NCBI RefSeq assembly: GCF_003410055.1
Contig: NZ_QUZK01000052.1
Span: 101,600-165,599, forward strand
Length of the DNA stretch: 64,000 bases
Source of the DNA: Wenzhouxiangella sediminis
GTDB lineage: Bacteria; Pseudomonadota; Gammaproteobacteria; Xanthomonadales; Wenzhouxiangellaceae
Direction of reading: 5' to 3'
A model generated the notes under the pieces. It searched no databases. It saw nothing but the letters and a program-made list of their open reading frames with translations, and was not told where the DNA came from. Position numbers and translations under genes: made by a program. Below are positions 38,143 through 47,394 of this stretch, one piece after another; positions within the stretch are counted from its first letter, which is position 1; the number at the start of each line of letters is the position of its first letter.

Positions 38143-38163
38143 GCGGTGCCCTGGCTTTCCGGT

Positions 38164-39807
38164 TCAGGGTTCCTCGAAACGATCCCGGAATATCTCGACC
38201 GCCGACAACTCGAAAGCGCCGATGTCGCATACCGCCGTACCGTCGTCGTCGCCGTCGAAGGGGCGGGCGACGTTGCGCTGGTCCGATTCGCGACAAATCT
38301 CCGTCACGGCGCCCGATGCGTCGGGGTTGCCGGCGTCGATGGCCGGGCTGCCCATCTGCAGTCCCATGGTGCGCGACCGGCCGCCGTTGTCGGCCAGCGG
38401 CGCGAGGGCGGGATCGACCGCGGTCCCGCCGCCGGCCACATCACCGATGATGTCGCCGCTGCCCGGCGAGTAGCCGGGGCAGCCGGCGTTGGATCCGAGG
38501 AGGTTATGGCCGTAGGAGCCGGTCGAGCCGCGGCAATCCGGAGCGCCGCCTTCCGATGCGGTGTTGGCGGCCAGGATGGAGTTGGCCATGTTCACCACGG
38601 CGCCGCCGCCCTCGACATAGAGGCCGCCCCCTTCGGCGTCGGGGCCCGCGCTCACCGAGTTATCCGCCACCGTCGAGTTATTCATCAAGAGACCGGCCTC
38701 GTTGACGGCAATGCCGCCGCCGGCTGCGGAAGCCGAAACGCCGCCGCCCACGGAATTGCCGCTGACGGTGATGTTGAGCACGGTCAGGCCGCCGGGTGCG
38801 CCGATGTAGATGCCGCCGCCCGCGGAGATGCCGCCGGGTGCGATTGCGGTGTTGCCGGTGATTTCGGAGCGTTCGATCCCGGCCTGAAAGAAGAGACTGG
38901 GCAAGTCCTGGGCGAATAGCCCGCCGCCGATGGCCTCGCCGCCTTCGGCTTCATTGCCGCGGATGATCGTGTCCTGAACCAGCACCGGACCGCCACCGGG
39001 CGTGGCCAGGACGCCGCCGCCGCGGGCGGCGCCGGTCACGCTTTCCGCGCGGTTGCCCTCGAGGACGACCTGCCGCAGCAGCAGGTTGTTGTTGGCGGCC
39101 AGTCCGCCGCCCGCTGCGATCAGGCCGCCCGAGGCGCTGGCGAGGTTGCCGCTGATGCGACTGGCCGTGATGGCCGCGGGGCCCTCGGTCAGGACACCGC
39201 CGCCCAGCGCCGAGGTCGCGGCGCCCAGCGCGGTGTTGTTCTCGATGACGCAGTCTTCGATGAGCAGGGAGGTCGAAGCGCCCAGCGAGAGGATGCCGCC
39301 GCCGGGCGCTTCCACCGAGCCGTTGCGTAGCGTGATGCCCGCGAGCCGCAGGCTCATGGTCGTGAGAGCAGCCTCGTCGTCGCGCACTTCGATCACCCGG
39401 TCGATGCCGTCGGCATCGATGATCGTGCGGTCCGGGCCGTTGCCCTCGATCATCAGCAGGTCGGAGATGTCCAGGTCGCCCGTCGCGGCCTCGTTTTCGC
39501 CGGCTCCGGCGATTGAAAGGACGATCGGGTTGCCGTCGAGGGCGGGGCTGAAGGTGATCGTGTCGGAGATGCTGTCCGCCGGTCCGGTACCCGCCCGGCA
39601 GTCGCTGGAGCCCGACTGGTCGCCGGCATTCGCGTTGATGATCGCTTCGCGAAGGCTGCAGTGGCCGTCTTCGGCGGCCACGTCCAGGGAAGTGTCGACC
39701 GTGAGGGTGTCCGCAGTCGCCTGTGCCGCCGCAAGCGCAAGGCACAGGGCGGTCGAAACTGCGATTGCTCGGGCCGTGCTTGGCCCTTGCCCGATACCGT
39801 GGACCAT
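38164..39807 (-). CDS. Secreted CSLREA/beta-helix protein with C-terminal FRDRFEEP tag
   Basis: A 547-residue exported protein. The signal peptide ends about residue 32 (AAAQATA-DTL). The CSLREAIINANA motif (about residue 50) is the hallmark of CSLREA-domain surface proteins. A Gly/Asn-rich right-handed beta-helix follows, with repeated GGGI/GGGL turns, and a choice-of-anchor-Q-like module with NLLGSNAGCPGYSPG and GSPAIDAGNPD. It ends VEIFRDRFEEP, a short tag shared with the protein at 53515. The ATG at 39807 follows a GGAGGG ribosome-binding site. It is probably on the cell surface or released. Confidence 0.85.
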   Translation of the reverse strand: MVHGIGQGPSTARAIAVSTALCLALAAAQATADTLTVDTSLDVAAEDGHCSLREAIINANAGDQSGSSDCRAGTGPADSISDTITFSPALDGNPIVLSIAGAGENEAATGDLDISDLLMIEGNGPDRTIIDADGIDRVIEVRDDEAALTTMSLRLAGITLRNGSVEAPGGGILSLGASTSLLIEDCVIENNTALGAATSALGGGVLTEGPAAITASRISGNLASASGGLIAAGGGLAANNNLLLRQVVLEGNRAESVTGAARGGGVLATPGGGPVLVQDTIIRGNEAEGGEAIGGGLFAQDLPSLFFQAGIERSEITGNTAIAPGGISAGGGIYIGAPGGLTVLNITVSGNSVGGGVSASAAGGGIAVNEAGLLMNNSTVADNSVSAGPDAEGGGLYVEGGGAVVNMANSILAANTASEGGAPDCRGSTGSYGHNLLGSNAGCPGYSPGSGDIIGDVAGGGTAVDPALAPLADNGGRSRTMGLQMGSPAIDAGNPDASGAVTEICRESDQRNVARPFDGDDDGTAVCDIGAFELSAVEIFRDRFEEP

Positions 39808-39916
39808 GATGATCCCTCCGATCGTCTTTTCAGCTGAACACACTGATCCCAACGATTGCAAATCGAGAACCGTGCCGGCGGCATAATGACGCGCCCGGAC
39901 GACAGGAGACTCGAGC

Positions 39917-40324
39917 ATGCACGTATCCCTTTTCACAGGCGCGATTCTCGGCTTGCTGGCGGTCGTGGCGGGCGCCGCGACCGGCCACGGCCCGGTCGCC
40001 GGACTCGACGAGGAAAGCATGCGTTCGCTGATGACCGCGGTGCGCTACCACGAGTTCGGGGCCGTCATGATCGTCGCGACCGGCTTGGCCGCGGCCCTGG
40101 CCGATTCCGGGCGGGCGGCGTTTCGCCTGGGCCTGTCTTCATGGCTGTTCGTGGCCGGCACGCTGCTGTTCAGCTTCAGCATCTACGCGCGCCTGTTGCT
40201 CGGACTCGATTGGCTGAGTCCGGTCACGCCCCTGGGCGGGATGTGTCACATGGTCGGCTGGATCGCGCTTGGCTGGGCGGCCCTGTCAGGCATGACACGC
40301 GGGTCGAGTCCGCCGGAAGGGTGA
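39917..40324 (+). CDS. DUF423 family small membrane protein (YgdD-like)
   Basis: A 135-residue inner-membrane protein with four hydrophobic segments. The family features are the N-terminal GAILGLLAVVAGAATGHG, YHEFGAVMIVATGL, SFSIYARLLLGLDWLSPVTPLGG and GWIALGWAAL. The function of DUF423 proteins is unknown. It is divergent from the CSLREA protein and convergent with the small gene at 40331. Confidence 0.85.
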   Translation: MHVSLFTGAILGLLAVVAGAATGHGPVAGLDEESMRSLMTAVRYHEFGAVMIVATGLAAALADSGRAAFRLGLSSWLFVAGTLLFSFSIYARLLLGLDWLSPVTPLGGMCHMVGWIALGWAALSGMTRGSSPPEG

Positions 40325-40330
40325 TGCGGA

Positions 40331-40765
40331 TCAGTTCTCTTTGAGCGACGCCATCATCCGGCGGCCGGCGGTGTCGGCCGCCTCGATTTCGGAATCGTCG
40401 ACGCTCGCTTCCCGGAGTAACTCGAGCCGGTCGATCAGTTCGGCCTCGCGGTCGGCGAGTGCGCGCTGGAGATGGGCGTGGCGTTCGTGATCGAGCCACT
40501 CGCGAAACCGGTCGGCCAGGCGGGCGAGGTCTTCGCGGTCGACATTGACGTCGTGGGGCAGGAGATCCTGGGCGCGAATGCGTTTCTCCAGTTCCTCGGA
40601 CAGGGAAGCCAGTTCCTCGCGCCGGGCCTGGAGACGGTCCTTCAGGTCACCGTCATCGAGTAGGGCGTCGCAGGCGTGGCCGTAGCGTTGCGCCAGCGCG
40701 CAGGCGTGGGTGTGCGCCTCGATCAGCGCGGCCTGTTCGTCGGTGTAGACGGTCTGTTCGTTCAT
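40331..40765 (-). CDS. Hypothetical helical protein
   Basis: A 144-residue cytoplasmic protein that is almost wholly alpha-helical and charged, with heptad-like stretches (LQARREELASLSEELEKRIRA, LQRALADREAELIDRLELLRE) suggesting a coiled coil. No signal peptide, motif or recognised domain is seen. Codon usage looks like its neighbours. It lies 85 bp upstream of the lipid kinase gene on the same strand in reading direction, so it is not obviously in an operon. Confidence 0.65.
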   Translation of the reverse strand: MNEQTVYTDEQAALIEAHTHACALAQRYGHACDALLDDGDLKDRLQARREELASLSEELEKRIRAQDLLPHDVNVDREDLARLADRFREWLDHERHAHLQRALADREAELIDRLELLREASVDDSEIEAADTAGRRMMASLKEN

Positions 40766-40850
40766 GGGCTCTGCTGGCCGTCGGGCCGGGCGATGGTCGC
40801 TGTCCGCAGTCTACCCGCCCCGCGGAGTGTTCGCACAGGGTCGTGCCGTC

Positions 40851-41744
<894 letters not shown>

Positions 41745-41774
41745 GACGTGAACCCGGCAACCGGGTGCAGGCAG

Positions 41775-42308
41775 TCAGCCCTCGCGCCGATCCTTCGCTT
41801 GCTCGACGAGCAGGCCGTTGAGCTCCTCGATGATCTGGTCGAGCTTCGACTCGCCGTAGCCCTGGTGCACATATCGGATCTCGCCGTGGTGGTCGATCAT
41901 CATCATCAGGGGGATCGATTCGATGTCGTACCGATCGACGATGATGTCGCGTCGGTCCTCAGTATAGAGCAGGTTCGGATCGTCCAGCCGCCGCAGCATC
42001 CGGCGCACGCGAACCGGGTTGCGCTCGTGCACGTTGACGGCGATCACGCGCAGGTCGGAATCCGGCACCTGTCCGGCCAGTTGCTCCATCACGTCGATCT
42101 CGGTCAGGCAGGGGCCGCACCAGCTCGCCCAGAAGGTCACGACCCGAACGCGGTCGGGAAAGTCGTCCAGGGTGACGTTCGTGCCGGATTGGTCCCGGCC
42201 GAGCATTTCGGGGGGTTCCCCTCCCGGCTGGAACGGCATTTCGGCGTGTGCGGCGCTCAAGAGGAACAGCGCGACGGCAAACGGCAATACGAACTGAAAA
42301 CGAGACAT
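41775..42308 (-). CDS. Exported TlpA/ResA-like thiol-disulfide oxidoreductase
   Basis: A 177-residue thioredoxin-fold protein with a signal peptide (about residues 1-22). The redox motif WASWCGPCLTEID and the cis-proline region IESIPLMMMID are present. The ATG at 42308 follows an AGGAGG ribosome-binding site eight bases upstream; a longer in-frame start at 42356 was rejected. It probably reduces or shuffles disulfides in the periplasm, as in cytochrome c maturation or peroxide defence. The client is not indicated by the neighbours. Confidence 0.88.
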   Translation of the reverse strand: MSRFQFVLPFAVALFLLSAAHAEMPFQPGGEPPEMLGRDQSGTNVTLDDFPDRVRVVTFWASWCGPCLTEIDVMEQLAGQVPDSDLRVIAVNVHERNPVRVRRMLRRLDDPNLLYTEDRRDIIVDRYDIESIPLMMMIDHHGEIRYVHQGYGESKLDQIIEELNGLLVEQAKDRREG

Positions 42309-42487
42309 GCCCCGATACCTCCTGTGATGCTTGTTGCGAACCACGTCCAGCGGCATCCCCCTCGATGCCGGCCAACCCGATTTATCCTAACTAAACCGGG
42401 CACGCGATGCGATTCCGCGCTTCGTGACAAAGGGGAAACGGCTGGCCCGTACAATGGAGACTCATTCAAGTAACGAGGAGTCGAAAC

Positions 42488-42913
42488 ATGACCGTACGGA
42501 AGGCCAATGCACGCTGGCAGGGCGATCTCAAGTCCGGCAAGGGTCACATGGCGTTCGGGAGTGGTGCCTGGGAAGGGCAGTACTCGTTCAGTTCGCGTTT
42601 CGAGTCCGGCACCGGCAGCAACCCGGAAGAGTTGATCGCCGCCGCGCACGCCGGCTGCTTCTCGATGGCGCTTTCCAATATCCTGGCCGAGGCCGGTCAC
42701 ACGCCCGATTCGGTCGAAACCGAGGCGAAGGTGCACCTGGAGATGGGCGACGACGGCCCCTCAATTCCGCGCATCGAGCTGGTGACCGAGGCCGTCGTGC
42801 CGGGCATCGGCCAAGACGAGTTCCACCAGCACGCCGAAGCAGCGAAGAAGGGCTGTCCGGTCTCGAAGGTGCTCGCCGGCGCCGAAATCTCCCTCAGCGC
42901 CACGCTCAAGTAG
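42488..42913 (+). CDS. osmC: OsmC-family organic hydroperoxide reductase
   Basis: A 141-residue OsmC. The two redox cysteines are C57 (AAHAGCFSMALS) and C123 (KKGCPVSKVL), and the N-terminal GSGAWEGQYSFSSRFE segment is typical. The family reduces organic hydroperoxides, often under osmotic stress. It has a GAGGAG ribosome-binding site. Its last eight bases overlap the end of the convergent kinase gene. Confidence 0.94.
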   Translation: MTVRKANARWQGDLKSGKGHMAFGSGAWEGQYSFSSRFESGTGSNPEELIAAAHAGCFSMALSNILAEAGHTPDSVETEAKVHLEMGDDGPSIPRIELVTEAVVPGIGQDEFHQHAEAAKKGCPVSKVLAGAEISLSATLK

Positions 42914-45281
42914 CGGGCGCGCTGCCGCCGGGGTCGGCCAACTCGGCGATCAACTCGTCGATGGCCTCGATCCAGGCCGGGTCGACACCGGCGGCGCCGG
43001 CATAGATGGTCCGCGCGGCGCGGGCGTGCTGCATGGCTTCATCGGCCCGTCCCGACCCTTGCAGGACGATCGCAAGCGCCTCGTGGGCCTTGCCGATCCT
43101 CGGGTGGCCTGCTGCGTAACCGTTCTCGGCGACCTGCAGGGCCAGCCGGGCGTTCTCCTCTGCCGCTTCGAGCTGGCCGTCCAGCGTCTGCAAGCGTGCC
43201 AGGTTGAAAAGCGCGGTGGCCGTCTGGGGGTGCGACTCACCCAGCGTTTCGCGACGGATGGCAACGGAGCGTTCCATTGCCGCCAGTGCTTCCTCGAGCC
43301 GGTCCATGCTGTAGTAGAGCAGCGCCAGGTTGTTGAGGACGATGGCGAAACTGGGGTGCATTTCCCCGGTGGCCTCGCGCTGGATGTCGAGCGTGACTTC
43401 GAACGCGGCCAACGCTTCCTCGCTGCGACCCAGCCCGTCGCGGGCGGTGGCCAGCGTCGACCAGATCGCCGCCCGGGTCTCCGGGCTGACGCCTTCGACC
43501 GGTTCGCTCAGCGACAGCGCCTGGTCGGCGAGCGTTTCGCTGTGCACGTTGTCGCCGGCGTCGATCAGCATGGCCGCCCAGTTGGCCAGGACGTTGACGC
43601 GCAGTATGTCGGCGCGCTCTCCGGATTCTCCTTCCAGCAGTGCGCGGGCGTGCTCGAAGTGCTCGGCGCCGCGATCGAAATCGCTTTCCCACCAGGCCAC
43701 AATGGCCAGGCCGTCGTGCACCTCGGCCCGGTCCACGTCGTCGCCCACGCGTTCACGCAAGGTCAGCGCGCGCTCGAGCTGCTCGCGGGCCGGTTCCACT
43801 TCGCCCAGGTTCTGCAGTGCATAGCCGATGGCGTAGCGCATGTCCGCTTCCAGTGCGGGCTGGTCGGCGAAACGATTGCCGATATCGGCCACGGCCAGCT
43901 TCAACGCACCCGCCAACGATGGCGAGTCGGCGTTCTCGAACGGATCGGCGCGCTGGATCATCTCGGTGAGGAACTGCGTTGCCGCCTCGGCGCGTTCGGC
44001 TTCACTGCGCGCCCGGTCGCGCTGGAGTTCGACGACCACCAGCGCACCGGAGAGCAGTACGAAGACCGCGGCGGCCGCTGCAACCCCCAATCGGTGGCGC
44101 GACACGAACCGGCCTGCGCGGTAGAGCTTGGAGGCGCCGCGTGCGCGAACCGCCTTGCCCGAGAGATGGCGCTCGATATCCTCGGCCAGCGCCCCGGCCG
44201 ACGGGTACCGATCGCCGGCTTCCAGGCGCATGGCCGTCATGATGATGCGGTCGATATCGCCACGTAGCTGTCGCTTCAGACGACCGGCTGGTCGCAGGCC
44301 TTCGGGCGGCGGGGACTTGCGGCGTGCGATCAGGGTGCTCGGGTCGAGCGGGATCGTGCTGCACACCGTGCGTTCCATCTCCGCAGGCGAAAGCCCGGCC
44401 ACCTGGTGCGGTCGCGTGCCGGTGACCAGCTCGTAGAGCAGCACGCCGAGCGAGTACACATCGCTGCTCGTCGAGACGGACTCGCCGCGCAGGTGTTCCG
44501 GGCTGGCGTACTCGGGCGTCAGCATCTGCGCCCCGGCGCGAGTGCGGGGCAGGTCGAGCGGCTCGAGTCCGGCGTGTTCGAGAATCTTGGCAATGCCGAA
44601 ATCGATCAGCCTCGGCTGTCCGGCCTCGTCGATCAGGACGTTGCCGGCCTTGATGTCGCGGTGAACGATGCCGCGCCGATGCGCGACTTCGAGCGCATCG
44701 CAGACGGACTGAATCAACTGCAGCCGACCGGGAAGACTGACGCCATGGCGCTCGCAGTAGCGGTTGATCGGTTCGCCCCGCACATATTCCATCACCACGA
44801 AGGGCGTGCCGTCCTCTGTCTCGCCGCCGTCGATGACGCGTGCGATGCCTGGATGGTCCAGTGCCGCCAGTATGCGGCGTTCGGCGGCGAAGCGGCCGGC
44901 GGCGTCGCGGTCGAGGTGGGCGGCGTCGAACAGCTTGACAGCCGCAACCTGGTCATAGGCGCCGTCGGCGCGCTGCGACCGGTAGACGCGGCTCATGCCG
45001 CCGATGGCGATTTCCTCGTCCAGCCGCCAGGGGCCGAGACGTTCGCCCCGGCGGTCGGGCCCGATCGTGACGACCGGCCCCTCTTCCAGAAAGTTCACGC
45101 TTTCGCGCTCGGCGGCCAGCAGTTCGACAACGCGGGACCGTACGTCGGGACGATCGGGGCAGCGGCGGGACAGCCAGCGCTCGCGCTCGCCTTCGGGCTG
45201 GGCGAGACAGTCGGGCAGGAGACGCAGCGCGGCAGCCTCGGGGTCGGCCGGCAGCGGGTTGTTCTCCGGCGTGTCGTTCAC
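42906..45281 (-). CDS. Membrane Ser/Thr protein kinase with C-terminal TPR domain (module 1)
   Basis: A 791-residue Hanks-type kinase. The domain spans about residues 82-370, with IAIGGMSRVY, VAAVKLF (K116), VHRDIKAGN (D209, N214), IDFG (D227) and YASPEHL. One membrane span (398-418) is followed by about 370 residues of TPR repeats with tandem 42-residue periodicity (AIVLNNLALLYYSMDRLEEAL), as in tetratricopeptide kinesin-light-chain types. The N-terminal 80 residues are a helical lead. It starts at a GTG overlapping the sigma gene stop (GTGA). The TPR part is probably periplasmic and senses a partner. Confidence 0.92.
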   Translation of the reverse strand: MNDTPENNPLPADPEAAALRLLPDCLAQPEGERERWLSRRCPDRPDVRSRVVELLAAERESVNFLEEGPVVTIGPDRRGERLGPWRLDEEIAIGGMSRVYRSQRADGAYDQVAAVKLFDAAHLDRDAAGRFAAERRILAALDHPGIARVIDGGETEDGTPFVVMEYVRGEPINRYCERHGVSLPGRLQLIQSVCDALEVAHRRGIVHRDIKAGNVLIDEAGQPRLIDFGIAKILEHAGLEPLDLPRTRAGAQMLTPEYASPEHLRGESVSTSSDVYSLGVLLYELVTGTRPHQVAGLSPAEMERTVCSTIPLDPSTLIARRKSPPPEGLRPAGRLKRQLRGDIDRIIMTAMRLEAGDRYPSAGALAEDIERHLSGKAVRARGASKLYRAGRFVSRHRLGVAAAAAVFVLLSGALVVVELQRDRARSEAERAEAATQFLTEMIQRADPFENADSPSLAGALKLAVADIGNRFADQPALEADMRYAIGYALQNLGEVEPAREQLERALTLRERVGDDVDRAEVHDGLAIVAWWESDFDRGAEHFEHARALLEGESGERADILRVNVLANWAAMLIDAGDNVHSETLADQALSLSEPVEGVSPETRAAIWSTLATARDGLGRSEEALAAFEVTLDIQREATGEMHPSFAIVLNNLALLYYSMDRLEEALAAMERSVAIRRETLGESHPQTATALFNLARLQTLDGQLEAAEENARLALQVAENGYAAGHPRIGKAHEALAIVLQGSGRADEAMQHARAARTIYAGAAGVDPAWIEAIDELIAELADPGGSAPAT

Positions 45282-45862
45282 GCGCCGGACTCCGGCTCGG
45301 CCCGCGCGCCCAGTTCGAGGTAGAGCCAGGACCGCGCCGCGCGCCAGCAGCGGTTGATCGTCGCGGTGGACACATCCATGACCTGGGCGATCTCGTCGGT
45401 CGTCAGCCCGCCAAAGTATCTCAGTTCGACCACGCGAGCCTGACGCTCGTCCAGAGCTTCGAGGCGTTCAAGGGCCTGGTCGAGTGCCATCAAGTCGACG
45501 CTCTGGTCCGCCTGGCCGGCGGCCTGCAGCAGCAGCGTGGGTGTATCGGGCATCTGCCGCTTGGAGGCGCGTTGCCGCCGGCCGTTGTCGATGATGATCT
45601 GGCGCATGGCGCGCGCCGCCACGGCGATGAAGTGAACGCGGTCCTGCCAGGGCACGGCCTCGCCCTGCACGATCTTGAGCCAGGCTTCGTGGACCAGGGC
45701 GGTGGGTTGCAGGGTGTGATCGGGGCGCTCGCCGGACAGCCGGATCTGTGCGATCTGTCGCAGCTGGGCGTAGACCCGGTTCATCAACTCGTCGCCGGCC
45801 GTGCGGTCGCCCTGCGACCAGCGCTTGAGAACCTGCGTGATGTCACCGGCTTGTGCGGCCAC
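45278..45862 (-). CDS. ECF-like sigma factor, kinase-associated (TIGR02999 type), module 1
   Basis: A 194-residue sigma factor with region 2 (PTALVHEAWLKIV and VHFIAVAARAMRQIIIDNGRR) and region 4 (RVVELRYFGGLTTDEIAQVMDVSTATINRCWRAARSWLYLEL). The wording of both regions is that of the TIGR02999 family, which is usually found next to Ser/Thr kinases. It overlaps the kinase gene at 45281 as GTGA. It probably works with that kinase as a phosphorylation-controlled regulator. Its targets are not visible. Confidence 0.88.
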   Translation of the reverse strand: MAAQAGDITQVLKRWSQGDRTAGDELMNRVYAQLRQIAQIRLSGERPDHTLQPTALVHEAWLKIVQGEAVPWQDRVHFIAVAARAMRQIIIDNGRRQRASKRQMPDTPTLLLQAAGQADQSVDLMALDQALERLEALDERQARVVELRYFGGLTTDEIAQVMDVSTATINRCWRAARSWLYLELGARAEPESGA

Positions 45863-46025
45863 GATTTCCAGGCCTGCGGCCTGCCCCTCGAGTGGACGAT
45901 GCCGGCCAGTCTAGCCTGCCGCCGCAGGGCCCACAAGCACGGCCGTGGCGGTGTTCACCGCCATGCCTTGACACGAAACGCTTCGCGTTTGCGCTTCTGT
46001 CACCGGAATCCAAGAATCAAGGGGA

Positions 46026-47393
46026 ATGCAAGCGGTGAAGCTTCGAATCGACTTTCCCAAGTGTGTCTGGCCCGCCAAGGCACTTGCCGTTGGGCTCCTG
46101 CTGGCGATGACTTCGCCGATCCACGCCCAGCTCGAGCGCGTCAGCGTGGCCGGCGAAGGCTCCCAGGCCAACGCCGACAGTTACCAGGCCGCGATATCCG
46201 ACGATGGCAGCGTCATTGCGTTCCGGTCCAACGCATCGAACCTGGTCGCCGGCGACACGAACCAGTGGTCCGATATCTTCGTTCGAGATCTCGGCGCCGG
46301 AACGACCGTCATTGCCAGCCGGCAGCCCGACGGCTCGGAATCGGTGAATTTCAGCCAGCGTCCATCGCTGTCGGGCGATGGGCGCTACGTGGTGTTCGAG
46401 ACCCCGTACGAAAACCAGACCATTCTGTCGACCGGACTCTACGACCGCGAGCTGGACAGCAATAGCTACCTGCTCTTTCTTCAGAATTCCGCCGGCAATC
46501 CGTCCTATCCAAGGCAGGCCCGGCTCGAGCCGGTACTGTCCGGCGACGGCGCAATCCTCGCGCTGCGCTCGCGGGGCGAGTTCCAGAGCGTGTCCCCGCC
46601 GGCTGCCGCCCCGCCCGACGACGACAACAACTTCGCCCACGATGTCTTCGTCTACGCCTGGGCCGCCTCGCCGGTCGAGTCGATGCGTCGCGTCAGCCGA
46701 CTGACGACCGGTGACGAGCTCGACGCCGACAGCCGGCGCCCGGCATTGAGTCACGACGGCTCCCGGGTTGCGTTCATGACCTACTCCGACCTGCTTGCCA
46801 GCGACACGAACAGCCGCCCGGACGTCGTGGTGAAGAACACCGTGAGCGGTGTGCTGGAGCTCGTCAGCGTCACGCCCGCAGGCTTCGCCGGCAACGGCGG
46901 GAGCTTCAACCCCGCGGTCTCGGCCGACGCCGTGATCGTCGCGTTCCGCTCGGAAGCCAGCGACCTGGTCGCCGGCGACGACAACGGGCGCTGGGACATC
47001 TTCGTGCGCGATCGGACGGCGGCCACGACGATTCGTGTGAGCGTCGCCTCCGACGGAACGCAGGCGGACCACCACAGCAGCGAAGCGTCGATCTCCGACG
47101 ACGGGCGATTCGTCGCCTTCCGCTCGCTGGCCGCCAACCTGGTACCCGGCGACACCAATGGCCGGGCCGATATCTTCGTCCACGATCGCGTGACCGGGCA
47201 GACGGTGCGCGTCGGCCAGCCCGCTGTCGGCGAGTCCGACGGACACAGCGCCGCACCGGCCATCTCCGGCAACGGCGCCTGGATCGTGTTCGAGTCGGAC
47301 GCGAGCAATCTGGTCCCCGGCGATACGAATCGGGCGCGCGACATCTTCCGCGCCGCCAATCCCCTGGCCGCGGGCATTCGGGAGGGCCGCTGA
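46026..47393 (+). CDS. Exported seven-bladed beta-propeller (TolB/WD40-like) protein
   Basis: A 455-residue protein with an N-terminal signal segment (about residues 17-35, ending SPIHAQ). About seven propeller blades follow, each with a form of ISDDGRFVAFRSLAANLVPGD then a DIFVRD strand. Blades at about residues 55, 275, 305 and 355 are the most alike, pointing to recent internal duplication. The SNASNLVAGDTN-type turns may bind calcium. Its TGA is one base before the ATG of the giant adhesin-like gene, so the two form an operon divergent from the sigma-kinase pair. Confidence 0.82.
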   Translation: MQAVKLRIDFPKCVWPAKALAVGLLLAMTSPIHAQLERVSVAGEGSQANADSYQAAISDDGSVIAFRSNASNLVAGDTNQWSDIFVRDLGAGTTVIASRQPDGSESVNFSQRPSLSGDGRYVVFETPYENQTILSTGLYDRELDSNSYLLFLQNSAGNPSYPRQARLEPVLSGDGAILALRSRGEFQSVSPPAAAPPDDDNNFAHDVFVYAWAASPVESMRRVSRLTTGDELDADSRRPALSHDGSRVAFMTYSDLLASDTNSRPDVVVKNTVSGVLELVSVTPAGFAGNGGSFNPAVSADAVIVAFRSEASDLVAGDDNGRWDIFVRDRTAATTIRVSVASDGTQADHHSSEASISDDGRFVAFRSLAANLVPGDTNGRADIFVHDRVTGQTVRVGQPAVGESDGHSAAPAISGNGAWIVFESDASNLVPGDTNRARDIFRAANPLAAGIREGR

Positions 47394-47394
47394 G